Of a stretch of DNA of 62,548 bases, positions 35,385 through 42,778 are shown piece after piece. A model generated the notes under the pieces. The model had not been told where the DNA came from. It did not search any database and worked only from the letters and a program-made list of their open reading frames with translations. The stretch is from Pseudomonadota bacterium. GTDB taxonomy: Bacteria; Pseudomonadota; Alphaproteobacteria; Rhizobiales; Xanthobacteraceae. Within the stretch, counting starts at the first letter, position 1. Each line of letters opens with the position of its first letter. The position numbers and the translations under genes are program-made. The DNA lies in assembly GCA_023422775.1 (NCBI GenBank), contig JAFAGM010000078.1:1-62548 (forward strand). The letters run 5' to 3'.

Positions 35385-37208
35385 ATGCGTTACTCGATTG
35401 AGCATGCGCCGAGGAACGGAACAGCGATCATCCTCGAGGATGATGCGAGCGGTACCTATGATGTCGCTCGCTGGTCGATCGACGCAGGCAAATGGATTGG
35501 TGAAAACGGCGAGCCGACCAAGATCACGCCGACGCACTGGTATCCGATACCGCGCGACCAATATCTCACCCGGGAGGACGGCGGGGCGGGCATCCAGCTG
35601 CGGTCCGGCCGTGGGCGGCGGCTTGCCGCGATCGCCGTAACGCTCCTCGCGGCAGCGTCCGTCGCCACCTATTTTTTCCGCGCCGAGATTGCTGCCCATG
35701 TGACGCGATACGCTGGTCAGGAAAGCCGCTTCGGTGTCGATGAAATCGGCCGATATGCCATCGGGCTGTTCGCGAACCAGAGTTCGCGGAAAATCACCGT
35801 GGTTGCCGAAGGGCCGATCTATGCCGGGCCGGCCGCCACACCGGCGGACGCGCCGCAAGTGCCGCAGATCGCGACGGCGCCCGTAGCGGAAACGCCGCCG
35901 CCGTCGAAGGAGGGAAGCGCGGAAGGTCCGGCGCAGGAGCCTGCGGAGTCTGGTCTCGCGATCGTGGAGCCGGAGGGGAAGCTGGAGGCGGAGGTCGCGA
36001 ACAGCGCGCGATCGCTCGAAGAGGAGCGTGAAAAGGCCGCCGGTCTGGCGCTGGAAACCGTCACCGAAAGGAAGGAGTTGGCCGCGATCACGGAGCAACA
36101 TCGCCAGGCACTCGAAGCGGAACGCGCGCGAACGACTGCGCTGGCACGCGAACTTGCGAACGCGCAACGGGAAAACGAGAAGCAGGCAGCGCTATTGAAG
36201 GCAGGCACCGAAGCTGCGCAGCACAAGCAGGCAGAGGCCGCGACCAGCGCACGATCGCTCGAGGAGGCGCGCGGAAAAGCCGACGCTCTTGCGGCGGAGG
36301 CCGCCGACGCACGAAAAGAGCTGGCCGCAAGCAGGGAGCAGCATCGTCAAGCGCTCGAAGAGGAGCGTGCGCGTGGCGTCGCGCTGGCCCGCGAGCTTGC
36401 TGCCGCGCAACAGGAAAACGACAAGGGGATGGCGCTACTGAAGGCAAGCGGGGAGGAGGCGGGGCAGCGGCAACAGGCGGAAGCCGCGCAGAGTGCGCGA
36501 TCGCTCGAGGAGGCGCGGAAGAAAGCCGACGCTCTGGAGCTGGAAGCTGCTGCTGCACGGCAGGAACTGGCCGCAAGCACCGAGCAGCATCGCCAGGCGG
36601 TCGACGAGGAGCGCGGACGCCATGCCGCAATCTGGAGCGAACTCGCAACGGCCCAGCGCGAGATCGAGCAGCAAGCCGCGCAGTTGCGCCAGGCCGGCAA
36701 GGAAGCCGAGCAGTTCAAGAAGGTGGCGGAAGGCGCAACGGCGGAACTGCGACAATATCAGCAGCGCGACCGTGACCGGACCGAGGCCATGGCCCGCGAT
36801 GGCGAAACCTCTCCGCGCACGACCACTGGTGCACGCGCCAGGCCGGGGCCGCCAACCGTCAATCCGGCTTCCAGGGCAGCGCAGGCGACGGAGGTGGCTG
36901 CGGTCGCGCAACCGGCGGCGCCCGAGGCGCAAGGCAGCCCGGAGGCAGCGAGGTTGATCGCGCGCGCCACTGCACTGCTGGGCCAGGGCGATGTCGGCGC
37001 TGCGCGGATCGTGCTCGAGCGGGCCAGCGAAGCGGGCAGCGCAAAGGCGAGCTTCATGCTCGCAGAGACATATGATCCCGCCGTTCTGACCGCATGGGGG
37101 ACTTACGGAACGCGCGGCGAGGTGGCGAAGGCGCGTGAATTCTATGCGAAGGCGCAGGCCGGCGGCATTCAGGAGGCAAGGAGTCGACTGAATGCGTTGC
37201 CTCAGTGA
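35385..37208 (+). CDS. Membrane-anchored coiled-coil protein with long repeats and a C-terminal SEL1/TPR-like part
   Basis: A 607-residue protein. Residues 1-75 form a small soluble domain (IEHAPRNGTAIILEDDASGTY). A membrane segment lies at about 84-103 (LAAIAVTLLAAASVATYFF). Residues about 208-450 are three long repeats, each beginning ARSLEE and 81-82 residues long, predicted to form a continuous coiled coil. The C-terminus (ARATALLGQGDVGAARIVLERASEAGSAKASFMLAE) is a SEL1/TPR-like helical repeat. It probably organises envelope proteins; the overlapping downstream genes encode exported proteins. Confidence 0.75.
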   Translation: MRYSIEHAPRNGTAIILEDDASGTYDVARWSIDAGKWIGENGEPTKITPTHWYPIPRDQYLTREDGGAGIQLRSGRGRRLAAIAVTLLAAASVATYFFRAEIAAHVTRYAGQESRFGVDEIGRYAIGLFANQSSRKITVVAEGPIYAGPAATPADAPQVPQIATAPVAETPPPSKEGSAEGPAQEPAESGLAIVEPEGKLEAEVANSARSLEEEREKAAGLALETVTERKELAAITEQHRQALEAERARTTALARELANAQRENEKQAALLKAGTEAAQHKQAEAATSARSLEEARGKADALAAEAADARKELAASREQHRQALEEERARGVALARELAAAQQENDKGMALLKASGEEAGQRQQAEAAQSARSLEEARKKADALELEAAAARQELAASTEQHRQAVDEERGRHAAIWSELATAQREIEQQAAQLRQAGKEAEQFKKVAEGATAELRQYQQRDRDRTEAMARDGETSPRTTTGARARPGPPTVNPASRAAQATEVAAVAQPAAPEAQGSPEAARLIARATALLGQGDVGAARIVLERASEAGSAKASFMLAETYDPAVLTAWGTYGTRGEVAKAREFYAKAQAGGIQEARSRLNALPQ

Positions 37209-37221
37209 GAGGGTGACGAAC

Positions 37222-38253
37222 ATGTTTTCACGGCGACACTTGCTGGAACTGGCCGCGTTGATGCCGCTCGTTTCGGCGCTTCAGCCGGCCAATGTGAACG
37301 CGCAGACGGCCAACGCGAAGGCACGCGGTGCTCCGCCGCGGCGCGGCTCCGCTCAGGATACGAAAAAGGATGAGATGAACGCCTGGACTGTCGGTCTCGC
37401 CGGCGGCCTGCTCGAGGGCGCACCGTTGCGGCTGGCGGCCGAGATGGCCCGCATCGTCGACGATGGCCCGAACCTGCATGTTCTACCGATCGTCACCCGC
37501 GGCGCCACGGAGAATCTGAACTCGCTGCTCTACCTGCGCGGCGTGGATACCGCGATCATCAATTCCGACGCGCTCGAGGAGTATAAGGTCCAGGTCCCGG
37601 AGATCCGGCGCCGGATCACTTACCTGCTCAATCTCTTCCCGTCGGAACTGCACGTCTTTGTCCGGCCGGAGATCGGCAGCCTGCAGGATCTTGCGGGCAA
37701 GCGGGTAAACTTCAACACCCAGGGCACGGCTGCCGCATATTCGGGGCCGCTGATCTTCAGCCGCCTCGGCATCAACCCGGAAAAGACCTTCATTCCGCAC
37801 CAGGTCGCCCTGGAGCAGATGCGCAAGGGCGAGATGGCTGCCGTCGTCTTCATTACGTCAAAGCCGGTCGACGCCTTCGTCAAGGGGCGCTGGGAGCCCG
37901 GCTTCAAATTCCTTCCGTTGAATTACGACGGCAGGTTCGAGGACTACTATCTTCCCGCGGTGCTGGAGGCAGCCGAATACCCCGGCTTGATCAAGCAGGG
38001 CGAACGGGTGTCGACGATTGCGGTCCCGACCGCGCTGGTCGCGTTCAATTGGCCCGCAAAGTCAAATCGCTATCAGCGCGTCGCCCGATTTACCGACGTC
38101 CTGTTCTCGCGCATCGACCGGCTGCAGGCGCCGGGCTTCGACCCCAAGTGGAAATCGATCAATCTCGCGGCGACGGTCCCCGGCCTCGATCGCTTTGCGG
38201 CGGCGCAGGAATGGCTCGATCGTCAGGCGCGCGCGCCGCAGGCGTCGCGATGA
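37222..38253 (+). CDS. Exported TAXI-like solute-binding protein
   Basis: A 343-residue protein with an N-terminal signal (SRRHLLELAALMPLVSALQP, which also has a Tat-like RR). The mature part resembles TAXI-family TRAP binding proteins: PIVTRGATENLNSLLYLRGVDTAIINSD and LAGKRVNFNTQGTAAAYSGPLIFSRLG. No TRAP permease is next to it, so it may be a stand-alone sensor or scavenging protein. ATG 37222 follows GAGAGGG. Its stop overlaps the start of the next gene. Confidence 0.8.
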   Translation: MFSRRHLLELAALMPLVSALQPANVNAQTANAKARGAPPRRGSAQDTKKDEMNAWTVGLAGGLLEGAPLRLAAEMARIVDDGPNLHVLPIVTRGATENLNSLLYLRGVDTAIINSDALEEYKVQVPEIRRRITYLLNLFPSELHVFVRPEIGSLQDLAGKRVNFNTQGTAAAYSGPLIFSRLGINPEKTFIPHQVALEQMRKGEMAAVVFITSKPVDAFVKGRWEPGFKFLPLNYDGRFEDYYLPAVLEAAEYPGLIKQGERVSTIAVPTALVAFNWPAKSNRYQRVARFTDVLFSRIDRLQAPGFDPKWKSINLAATVPGLDRFAAAQEWLDRQARAPQASR

Positions 38254-38873
38254 AGGCGATCCCCCTGTCCCTGGCATTCGAAGTCGTGAGCGGGATCGCC
38301 TTCGCACAAGGCGCTGCCGATCCGATGACGCTTCTTCGCACCTGCTCCATGATGGAGCAGGCCGAGCGGCTGGAATGCCTGGACAGGCTGTCGCGCAACA
38401 TCGCAGCGCCGGCTCGCACGCCGGGAGAGGGTGACAGCTGGATCATCAGCGAAACCACCTCGCCGGTTAATTATACGCCGATCGTGACCGCCACCGCGTT
38501 CTCCCGCGCGGGCTCCTGGATGCAACTCGCCATCTATTGTCGCGGCGGCCGTACCGAGCTGGTGGTCTCGGGGCCCGCCGCCGCCGGCGGCGGCGCAGAT
38601 TACACGATTTCCTACAGGGTCAACGACGGTCAGCCGGTCCAACTCGCGGCGGCTTCACCATCGTTTGGAGCCGGCGTTGCGTTCACGGGCGACATCGTAC
38701 GCTTGCTGCAGTCGTTCCCCGAGGACGGTCACATCGCCGTTCGCATCACCCCTCGTACGGGCGCTGCCCAGGACGGGATTTTTTCGCTCGGTGGACTGAA
38801 GACAGTGCGGCAGAGACTGGCGGCAGCGTGCAGATGGCCAAACGCCATTGCCGGGCCGCGCAACCAGCAATAG
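38250..38873 (+). CDS. Exported VasI-like protein
   Basis: A 207-residue protein with a signal peptide (MKAIPLSLAFEVVSGIAFAQ). The region LLRTCSMMEQAERLECLDRLSRN, then the WIISETTSP segment, is like VasI, a type VI secretion-associated protein and relatives that carry a short helical head and a beta-sandwich. No type VI genes are nearby, so this is a stand-alone VasI-like domain. ATG 38250 overlaps the preceding stop (ATGA), indicating coupling to the TAXI-like protein. Confidence 0.65.
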   Translation: MKAIPLSLAFEVVSGIAFAQGAADPMTLLRTCSMMEQAERLECLDRLSRNIAAPARTPGEGDSWIISETTSPVNYTPIVTATAFSRAGSWMQLAIYCRGGRTELVVSGPAAAGGGADYTISYRVNDGQPVQLAAASPSFGAGVAFTGDIVRLLQSFPEDGHIAVRITPRTGAAQDGIFSLGGLKTVRQRLAAACRWPNAIAGPRNQQ

Positions 38874-38902
38874 GTCATCGAACCAATACGGGAGGATACA
38901 CG

Positions 38903-39406
38903 ATGAAGGGAATTGGAAGTTCCGTCATGGCGGCAGCCGGCATCGCGGCGCTGCTCATGGTCGTTGCGCCGTCGGCGGAAGCGGTGGCGCAGCAGAACCA
39001 GCCGGCGAAACAGACGCTGAAGCGGCCGGCCGCCGAGAAGTCGCATCGCCTTGTCCTGCAGGTGAACGTGAACGATCCGGCGACGATGAATCTTGCGCTC
39101 AACAACGCGACGAACGTCGTGCAATATTACAGGGATCGCGAAGAGAAGGTGGCGATCGAAATCATCACGTTCGGTCCGGGCCTGCATATGCTGCGCGACG
39201 ATACTTCGCCGGTGAAGGCGCGGATCAAGACGATCAAGGAAGCAAATCCAGCCATCTCCTTCCAGGCCTGCGGCAACACCCAGGAAAACATGCACAAGGC
39301 CGAGAACAAGGACATTCCCCTGATTCCGGAGGCGACAGTCGTGAAGTCCGGCGTCGTGCGTGTCATGGAGCTGCAGGAGCAGGGGTGGACCTATGTAAGG
39401 CCCTGA
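38903..39406 (+). CDS. Exported DsrE-like protein
   Basis: A 167-residue protein from ATG 38903 (GGGAGGA upstream) with a signal peptide ending near APSAEAVAQ. The mature part (HRLVLQVNVNDPATMNLALNNATNVVQYY, VAIEIITFGPGLHMLRDD) fits the DsrE/DsrF-like fold, and SFQACGNTQENM has the cysteine often found in this place. Such exported forms occur in many Proteobacteria with unknown function, perhaps in sulfur handling. Confidence 0.8.
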   Translation: MKGIGSSVMAAAGIAALLMVVAPSAEAVAQQNQPAKQTLKRPAAEKSHRLVLQVNVNDPATMNLALNNATNVVQYYRDREEKVAIEIITFGPGLHMLRDDTSPVKARIKTIKEANPAISFQACGNTQENMHKAENKDIPLIPEATVVKSGVVRVMELQEQGWTYVRP

Positions 39407-39473
39407 CGCGCTCGGAAACCGTCTCGCATCCGGCGCGGTTCGCCCCGCCGGTGACCTGGAGGAGCGGGCGACG

Positions 39474-39653
39474 TCACTTCATGCATACGGCGCTGACGCA
39501 AATCAGGAACAGTGTGTCGGCACGCTCATCCGTCACTTCCAGTCGCCAGTCGCGACCGGGTTGCAGTCTTCCGCCGGGGCCTTGCAGCAACTGACCGGCG
39601 ATGATGGTCGCCTCCCGCCACGCCGCCTGCTGGTCCGGGAGTTCTTCTGGACC
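39474..39653 (-). pseudogene. C-terminal fragment of a DUF6894-type small protein
   Basis: Minus-strand translation reads GPEELPDQQAAWREATIIAG, then QLLQGPGGRLQPGRDWRLEV and TDERADTLFLICVSAVCMK. This matches the common DUF6894 layout (LPDxxAAxxEA..., then WxxEVxDExGxxLFxxxxS) found in many small proteins of this group. It opens directly after a TGA and has no start codon, so the N-terminal half is gone. It lies in the same frame just past the stop of the LuxR-type regulator. Confidence 0.55.
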
Positions 39654-39656
39654 TCA

Positions 39657-40547
39657 CTAGTGAGGCGCGGATGACTTGACCGTCGCAGTGGATTCCAGGG
39701 GAATGATTTCGACCACGCCTTCGGATGCGCCGCCGGTTGCGTTCCGGCCGGCGGCGATCGCGACTTGCGTGCGGTTGCAGACGCCGAGCTTGCGCATGAT
39801 CTCGCGGACATGAACCTTAACGGTCGTTTCCGTCATGCCGAGCTTGCGGCCGATCACCTTGTTGGGGTCGCCCAGGCAAAGGCAGGTGAGAACGGCATAT
39901 TGCCGCTCGGTGAACTCCGGAGGCGGCCGGACGCCGCCGGATCCATTGCCAAGCCGGTGGCCGGCCGGCCTGGTATCGAAAAGGGTGGAGGCTTGCCGCT
40001 CATAGATGGCGTCGCCCGGCCCGACGGGCGGCGCTTGATCAGGTTGCTCGGTCTCCGGGAGCGGCTGCTCCTGGAACAGTTCCTGCTGCCTGCCGTCGGT
40101 CGGTAATCCGCCGGCCAATGCAGGCCCGGCCAGGATGGCGGTCGGCGGAAAATAAGTGCCGCCGCGCAGAACGAAACTGAGCGCCTGCAACGCGAGATCC
40201 GGCGGCATGGAATTGCCCAGGTAGCCCTGGGCTCCGGACCGCATCGCGGCAATGACGGTGGCGGGATTTTCGTTGTCGGAGACGATGGCCAGGGCGGCCT
40301 GCCGGCGCAGCGTGTGCAGCACCTGGATTTCAGCGAAAATCTCGTAAGCGGAAGTCGCGCCGACGCTGTAGATCAGCATGTCGCATTCGTTGCGATCGAC
40401 AAGCCTCTGGTGGGCTTCGTCCGGATCGAGCGAAATCAGCCCGGCGTTTTCATTTGCAGCCCAAGGACACAGGAAGCTCTCGAGGCGAGCCCGTCGAAAG
40501 GCCATTGCATCGACAATAAAGACGGTCTTCCGGGTCGGGACTGACAT
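39657..40547 (-). CDS. LuxR-type regulator with degenerate receiver domain
   Basis: A 296-residue protein of response-regulator layout. The N-terminal domain (KTVFIVDAMAFRRARLESFL) keeps the fold of a receiver, but the phosphoryl-accepting Asp position reads CDMLIYSVGA with no Asp, and the conserved Lys of the GYLxK motif is Asn (GYLGNSM). It is therefore unlikely to be phosphorylated. After a Pro-rich linker comes a LuxR-type helix-turn-helix (FTERQYAVLTCLCLGDPNKVIGRKLG). It ends with TAG and an in-frame TGA. It is divergent from the type I secretion region. Confidence 0.85.
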   Translation of the reverse strand: MSVPTRKTVFIVDAMAFRRARLESFLCPWAANENAGLISLDPDEAHQRLVDRNECDMLIYSVGATSAYEIFAEIQVLHTLRRQAALAIVSDNENPATVIAAMRSGAQGYLGNSMPPDLALQALSFVLRGGTYFPPTAILAGPALAGGLPTDGRQQELFQEQPLPETEQPDQAPPVGPGDAIYERQASTLFDTRPAGHRLGNGSGGVRPPPEFTERQYAVLTCLCLGDPNKVIGRKLGMTETTVKVHVREIMRKLGVCNRTQVAIAAGRNATGGASEGVVEIIPLESTATVKSSAPH

Positions 40548-40884
40548 AACGCGCCCCCTGAAATATGCCCTCTAACGCTATCGATAGATTTCCTTCCAAA
40601 GCGATGACGCCGCTATGAATGAGTTCACTTAGCCTCTAAATTGTTCAAAAAAATCTATCCTCATTGGAGGCCCCTGCCAAGACGCTGAATCTGACGGAAT
40701 GGCGTCCAGATTAGGGGAACGGCAGCGATAAGGCGGTAATATCGCGACATTTTATCGCCCCGGGATTGTCGAACGCCATTTGCGGCAACCTCGGTAACAT
40801 ATCTTTCGATAGCTACGTCGGCATCCTCGAAGTCACTACGGTTGCGTCGTTACCGGCCAGCCCTGCACCCGCGGACAGAACGCA
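40548..40884. other. Intergenic region between divergent genes, no gene seen
   Basis: About 340 bases separating the LuxR-type regulator from the plus-strand unknown gene. The 40560-40680 part is AT-richer and holds AAATTGTTCAAAAAAATC, the natural place for promoters of both genes. No convincing coding sequence was found. Confidence 0.4.
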
Positions 40885-41475
40885 ATGTTTGTCAGCAAGC
40901 TGCCTCCAAAACCTGATTTCGATGGGCTGGCCGCCGCCGCGCCCGCTTCGGCGGATCGGCGGACGCATGTCCTGGCCCTGATCGGGAACCTGATCTGCAG
41001 CTGGTCGAACAACGAAAGTCTCTTCATCTATGTATTGATGATTCTGCTGCGGACCGACGAAGCCTCCGCCGCCGTCGTGTTCGCGACATTGAACACGACG
41101 CGCGCGAGACTCGATCTGATCCAGCGGCTGGCCAAGATCAGGGTTACCGACAAGGCTCTCGCCAAAAGTCTGACGGCGCTGATCGAGCGGTTCTCTGAGT
41201 CCACCAAGGTCCGCAACGAGTTGAACCATTGCATGTTCGTGTTCGACCCGGCGGGCGCCATCACCCACACCCAGTCGATGCGATTGACGGAGACAAGGTC
41301 GAGCCTGAGGTTCGGCGACCTCAAGGCGCTGGACGAGACTCGCCTTCGGGAGATGGCGCAGACGACGATTGAAATGACCAGGATCAATCGAGATATCTGG
41401 GATCTGCTGCCGCAGCTCGAGGCGCATGTTTGCGGCGACCCGCAACCACAACGCCGGCCCGCCGGCGCTTCCTAG
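40885..41475 (+). CDS. Uncharacterised helical protein
   Basis: A 196-residue protein without signal peptide or membrane segment of clear quality. It is mostly predicted helix, with LIGNLICSWSNNESLFIYVLMILLRTD near residue 33 and the segment STKVRNELNHCMFVFDP near residue 110. No family was recognised. Its codon use and length are like a normal gene. It is the first plus-strand gene of the secretion region, but whether it belongs to that system is unknown. Confidence 0.65.
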   Translation: MFVSKLPPKPDFDGLAAAAPASADRRTHVLALIGNLICSWSNNESLFIYVLMILLRTDEASAAVVFATLNTTRARLDLIQRLAKIRVTDKALAKSLTALIERFSESTKVRNELNHCMFVFDPAGAITHTQSMRLTETRSSLRFGDLKALDETRLREMAQTTIEMTRINRDIWDLLPQLEAHVCGDPQPQRRPAGAS

Positions 41476-41800
41476 CGCAACGGACCATCTTGTCCCTTGA
41501 TCCGGTCGGCCGCTTCGATCTTCGCATGAGGGGCCGAACGCCCGGTATCGTGCATTGAACATCCGAGCACAAACCGCATCGATCGTTAGGCGTCGCAAGA
41601 TATAGCATCGGATCGAATGCGTGCATGTTGTTTGCGAAGATGTGGCCGCATCCTGACAGTGCCGGCATCCGCAATAACGCGGGTGAGGGCAGTCGGAGCA
41701 AACCGACGTTGCAGGGCACCGCCGCGTATCGAAGATCGCAGACTTAGAAGATCAGCGCTCTCCGTTCCGCCCGCGATGCTCCATCCAGCAGGAGCTCGTC
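41476..41800. other. Intergenic stretch, no gene seen
   Basis: About 325 bases ahead of the low-complexity protein gene. No coding signal was recognised. The last bases (CAGGAGCTCGTC) form the ribosome site of the next gene. Confidence 0.4.
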
Positions 41801-42646
41801 ATGGGTAAGACAAGCAAGAAGTATGACCCGCGGCACGACGACAGCCAGGATCAGGACCAGTTGCAGGCGCAGGCCAATCTTCAGGCTCAGTTGCAAGGCC
41901 AAGGCCAAGGCCAAGGTCAGGGTCAAGGCCAGGGTCAAGGTCAAGGTCAAGGCCAGGGTCAGTACCAGACCGCGGTACAGGACTTGAACTCCAGCAGCAG
42001 TAACGACAACTGGAACGCCAATGGCAACGCCAACGGCAATCTGAACGGCAACGCCAATCTCAACTTCAATGACAACAAGGTCGACAACGATCTCGATAAC
42101 AAGGTCGATAACGATCTCGACAACAAGGTCGACAATAAGGTCGGCAACGAGATCGACAACAAGATCGAAAATACCGTCGAGAACAAGGTCGACGTCGATG
42201 TGGATGTAAAGGTCGATCTGGAACTCGGGCTGGACAGCCTCAGCACCCCGGTCATCGATCTCTACAATTTCTCCGCGCAGGGCTCCATCGTGATGCCCGA
42301 CGTGGTCGATCAGAAGATGGGGGACGGCAACCAGTTCAATATCGATCAGGTCAACAACCTGGTCGATCAGGACACCAACAGCTCGTCTACCAGCTACTCA
42401 GGCGGTGGCGGCGGCGGACTATGGCATGATCCCGGCGCGAGCTTCCACATGGAAGCCAAGATCGAAGGCGGCGAATCCAGGGTCGAGGGAGACATCGGCG
42501 ACCGCGCGAATGTTCACTCCAGCGCCGATGCAGCTCTCAGCCAGTCTGCTTTCGACCAGAACATCACGCAGGGTGCGAACATCCAGTTCAACAGCATCAC
42601 CATTCAAGCTGCCGGTGACTACATTACCGACAATGACATAGGCTAG
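41801..42646 (+). CDS. Low-complexity Gln/Gly/Asn/Asp-rich protein, putative secretion substrate
   Basis: A 281-residue acidic protein with no cysteine. Order: a charged start (about 1-20), eleven Gln-Gly dipeptides (residues 32-53), a Ser/Asn stretch, Asn-Gly/Asn-Ala repeats (NWNANGNANGNLNGNANLNF), a run of Asp-Asn-Lys-Val units (NKVDNDLDNKVDND), a Val-Asp run, a short hydrophobic core (STPVIDLYNFSAQG), NQFNIDQVNNLVDQD, a poly-Gly linker and a C-terminal region (FNSITIQAAGDYITDNDIG). No N-terminal signal is present. AGGAG precedes ATG 41801. With type I secretion genes downstream, it is a candidate exported matrix or adhesion protein. Confidence 0.8.
   Translation: MGKTSKKYDPRHDDSQDQDQLQAQANLQAQLQGQGQGQGQGQGQGQGQGQGQGQYQTAVQDLNSSSSNDNWNANGNANGNLNGNANLNFNDNKVDNDLDNKVDNDLDNKVDNKVGNEIDNKIENTVENKVDVDVDVKVDLELGLDSLSTPVIDLYNFSAQGSIVMPDVVDQKMGDGNQFNIDQVNNLVDQDTNSSSTSYSGGGGGGLWHDPGASFHMEAKIEGGESRVEGDIGDRANVHSSADAALSQSAFDQNITQGANIQFNSITIQAAGDYITDNDIG
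41894..41959 (+). repeat. Hexanucleotide tract encoding eleven Gln-Gly pairs
   Basis: Eleven consecutive CA(A/G)GG(C/T) units inside the low-complexity gene. A six-base unit keeps frame, so copy number could vary by slippage without breaking the protein. Codon third bases vary, which means the tract is not a perfectly pure microsatellite. Confidence 0.9.
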
Positions 42647-42656
42647 TTTTGCGTTC

Positions 42657-42690
42657 GACCCGCGCGGCATCGGCCGCGCGGGTCATTTTT
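42657..42690 (+). terminator. Strong rho-independent terminator after the low-complexity gene
   Basis: GACCCGCGCGGC and GCCGCGCGGGTC make a perfect 12-base-pair stem around ATCG, followed by ATTTTT. It sits 11 bases past the stop of the low-complexity gene and before the next gene of the same direction. It should uncouple or reduce expression of the downstream secretion genes. Confidence 0.9.
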
Positions 42691-42778
42691 GCCGACCATT
42701 TCATTGCGGTCGCTGCAGTCGCCGACAAGAAGCTGCGGGCCTTGCGGCCTGACGGTTCGCGGCGACGGGGAGGTTCCC

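Noticed and set aside
34356..36167. Open minus-strand frame of 603 residues across the DUF4403 and coiled-coil genes
   Set aside because: It spans two well-supported plus-strand genes and their gap, with Arg-rich composition typical of an antisense shadow.
38250..38873. Evidence for a type VI secretion system
   Set aside because: Only a VasI-like domain is present; none of the core type VI genes is in the window.
41894..41959. Short regularly repeated units considered as a CRISPR array
   Set aside because: The unit is only six bases, has no spacers and encodes in-frame Gln-Gly.
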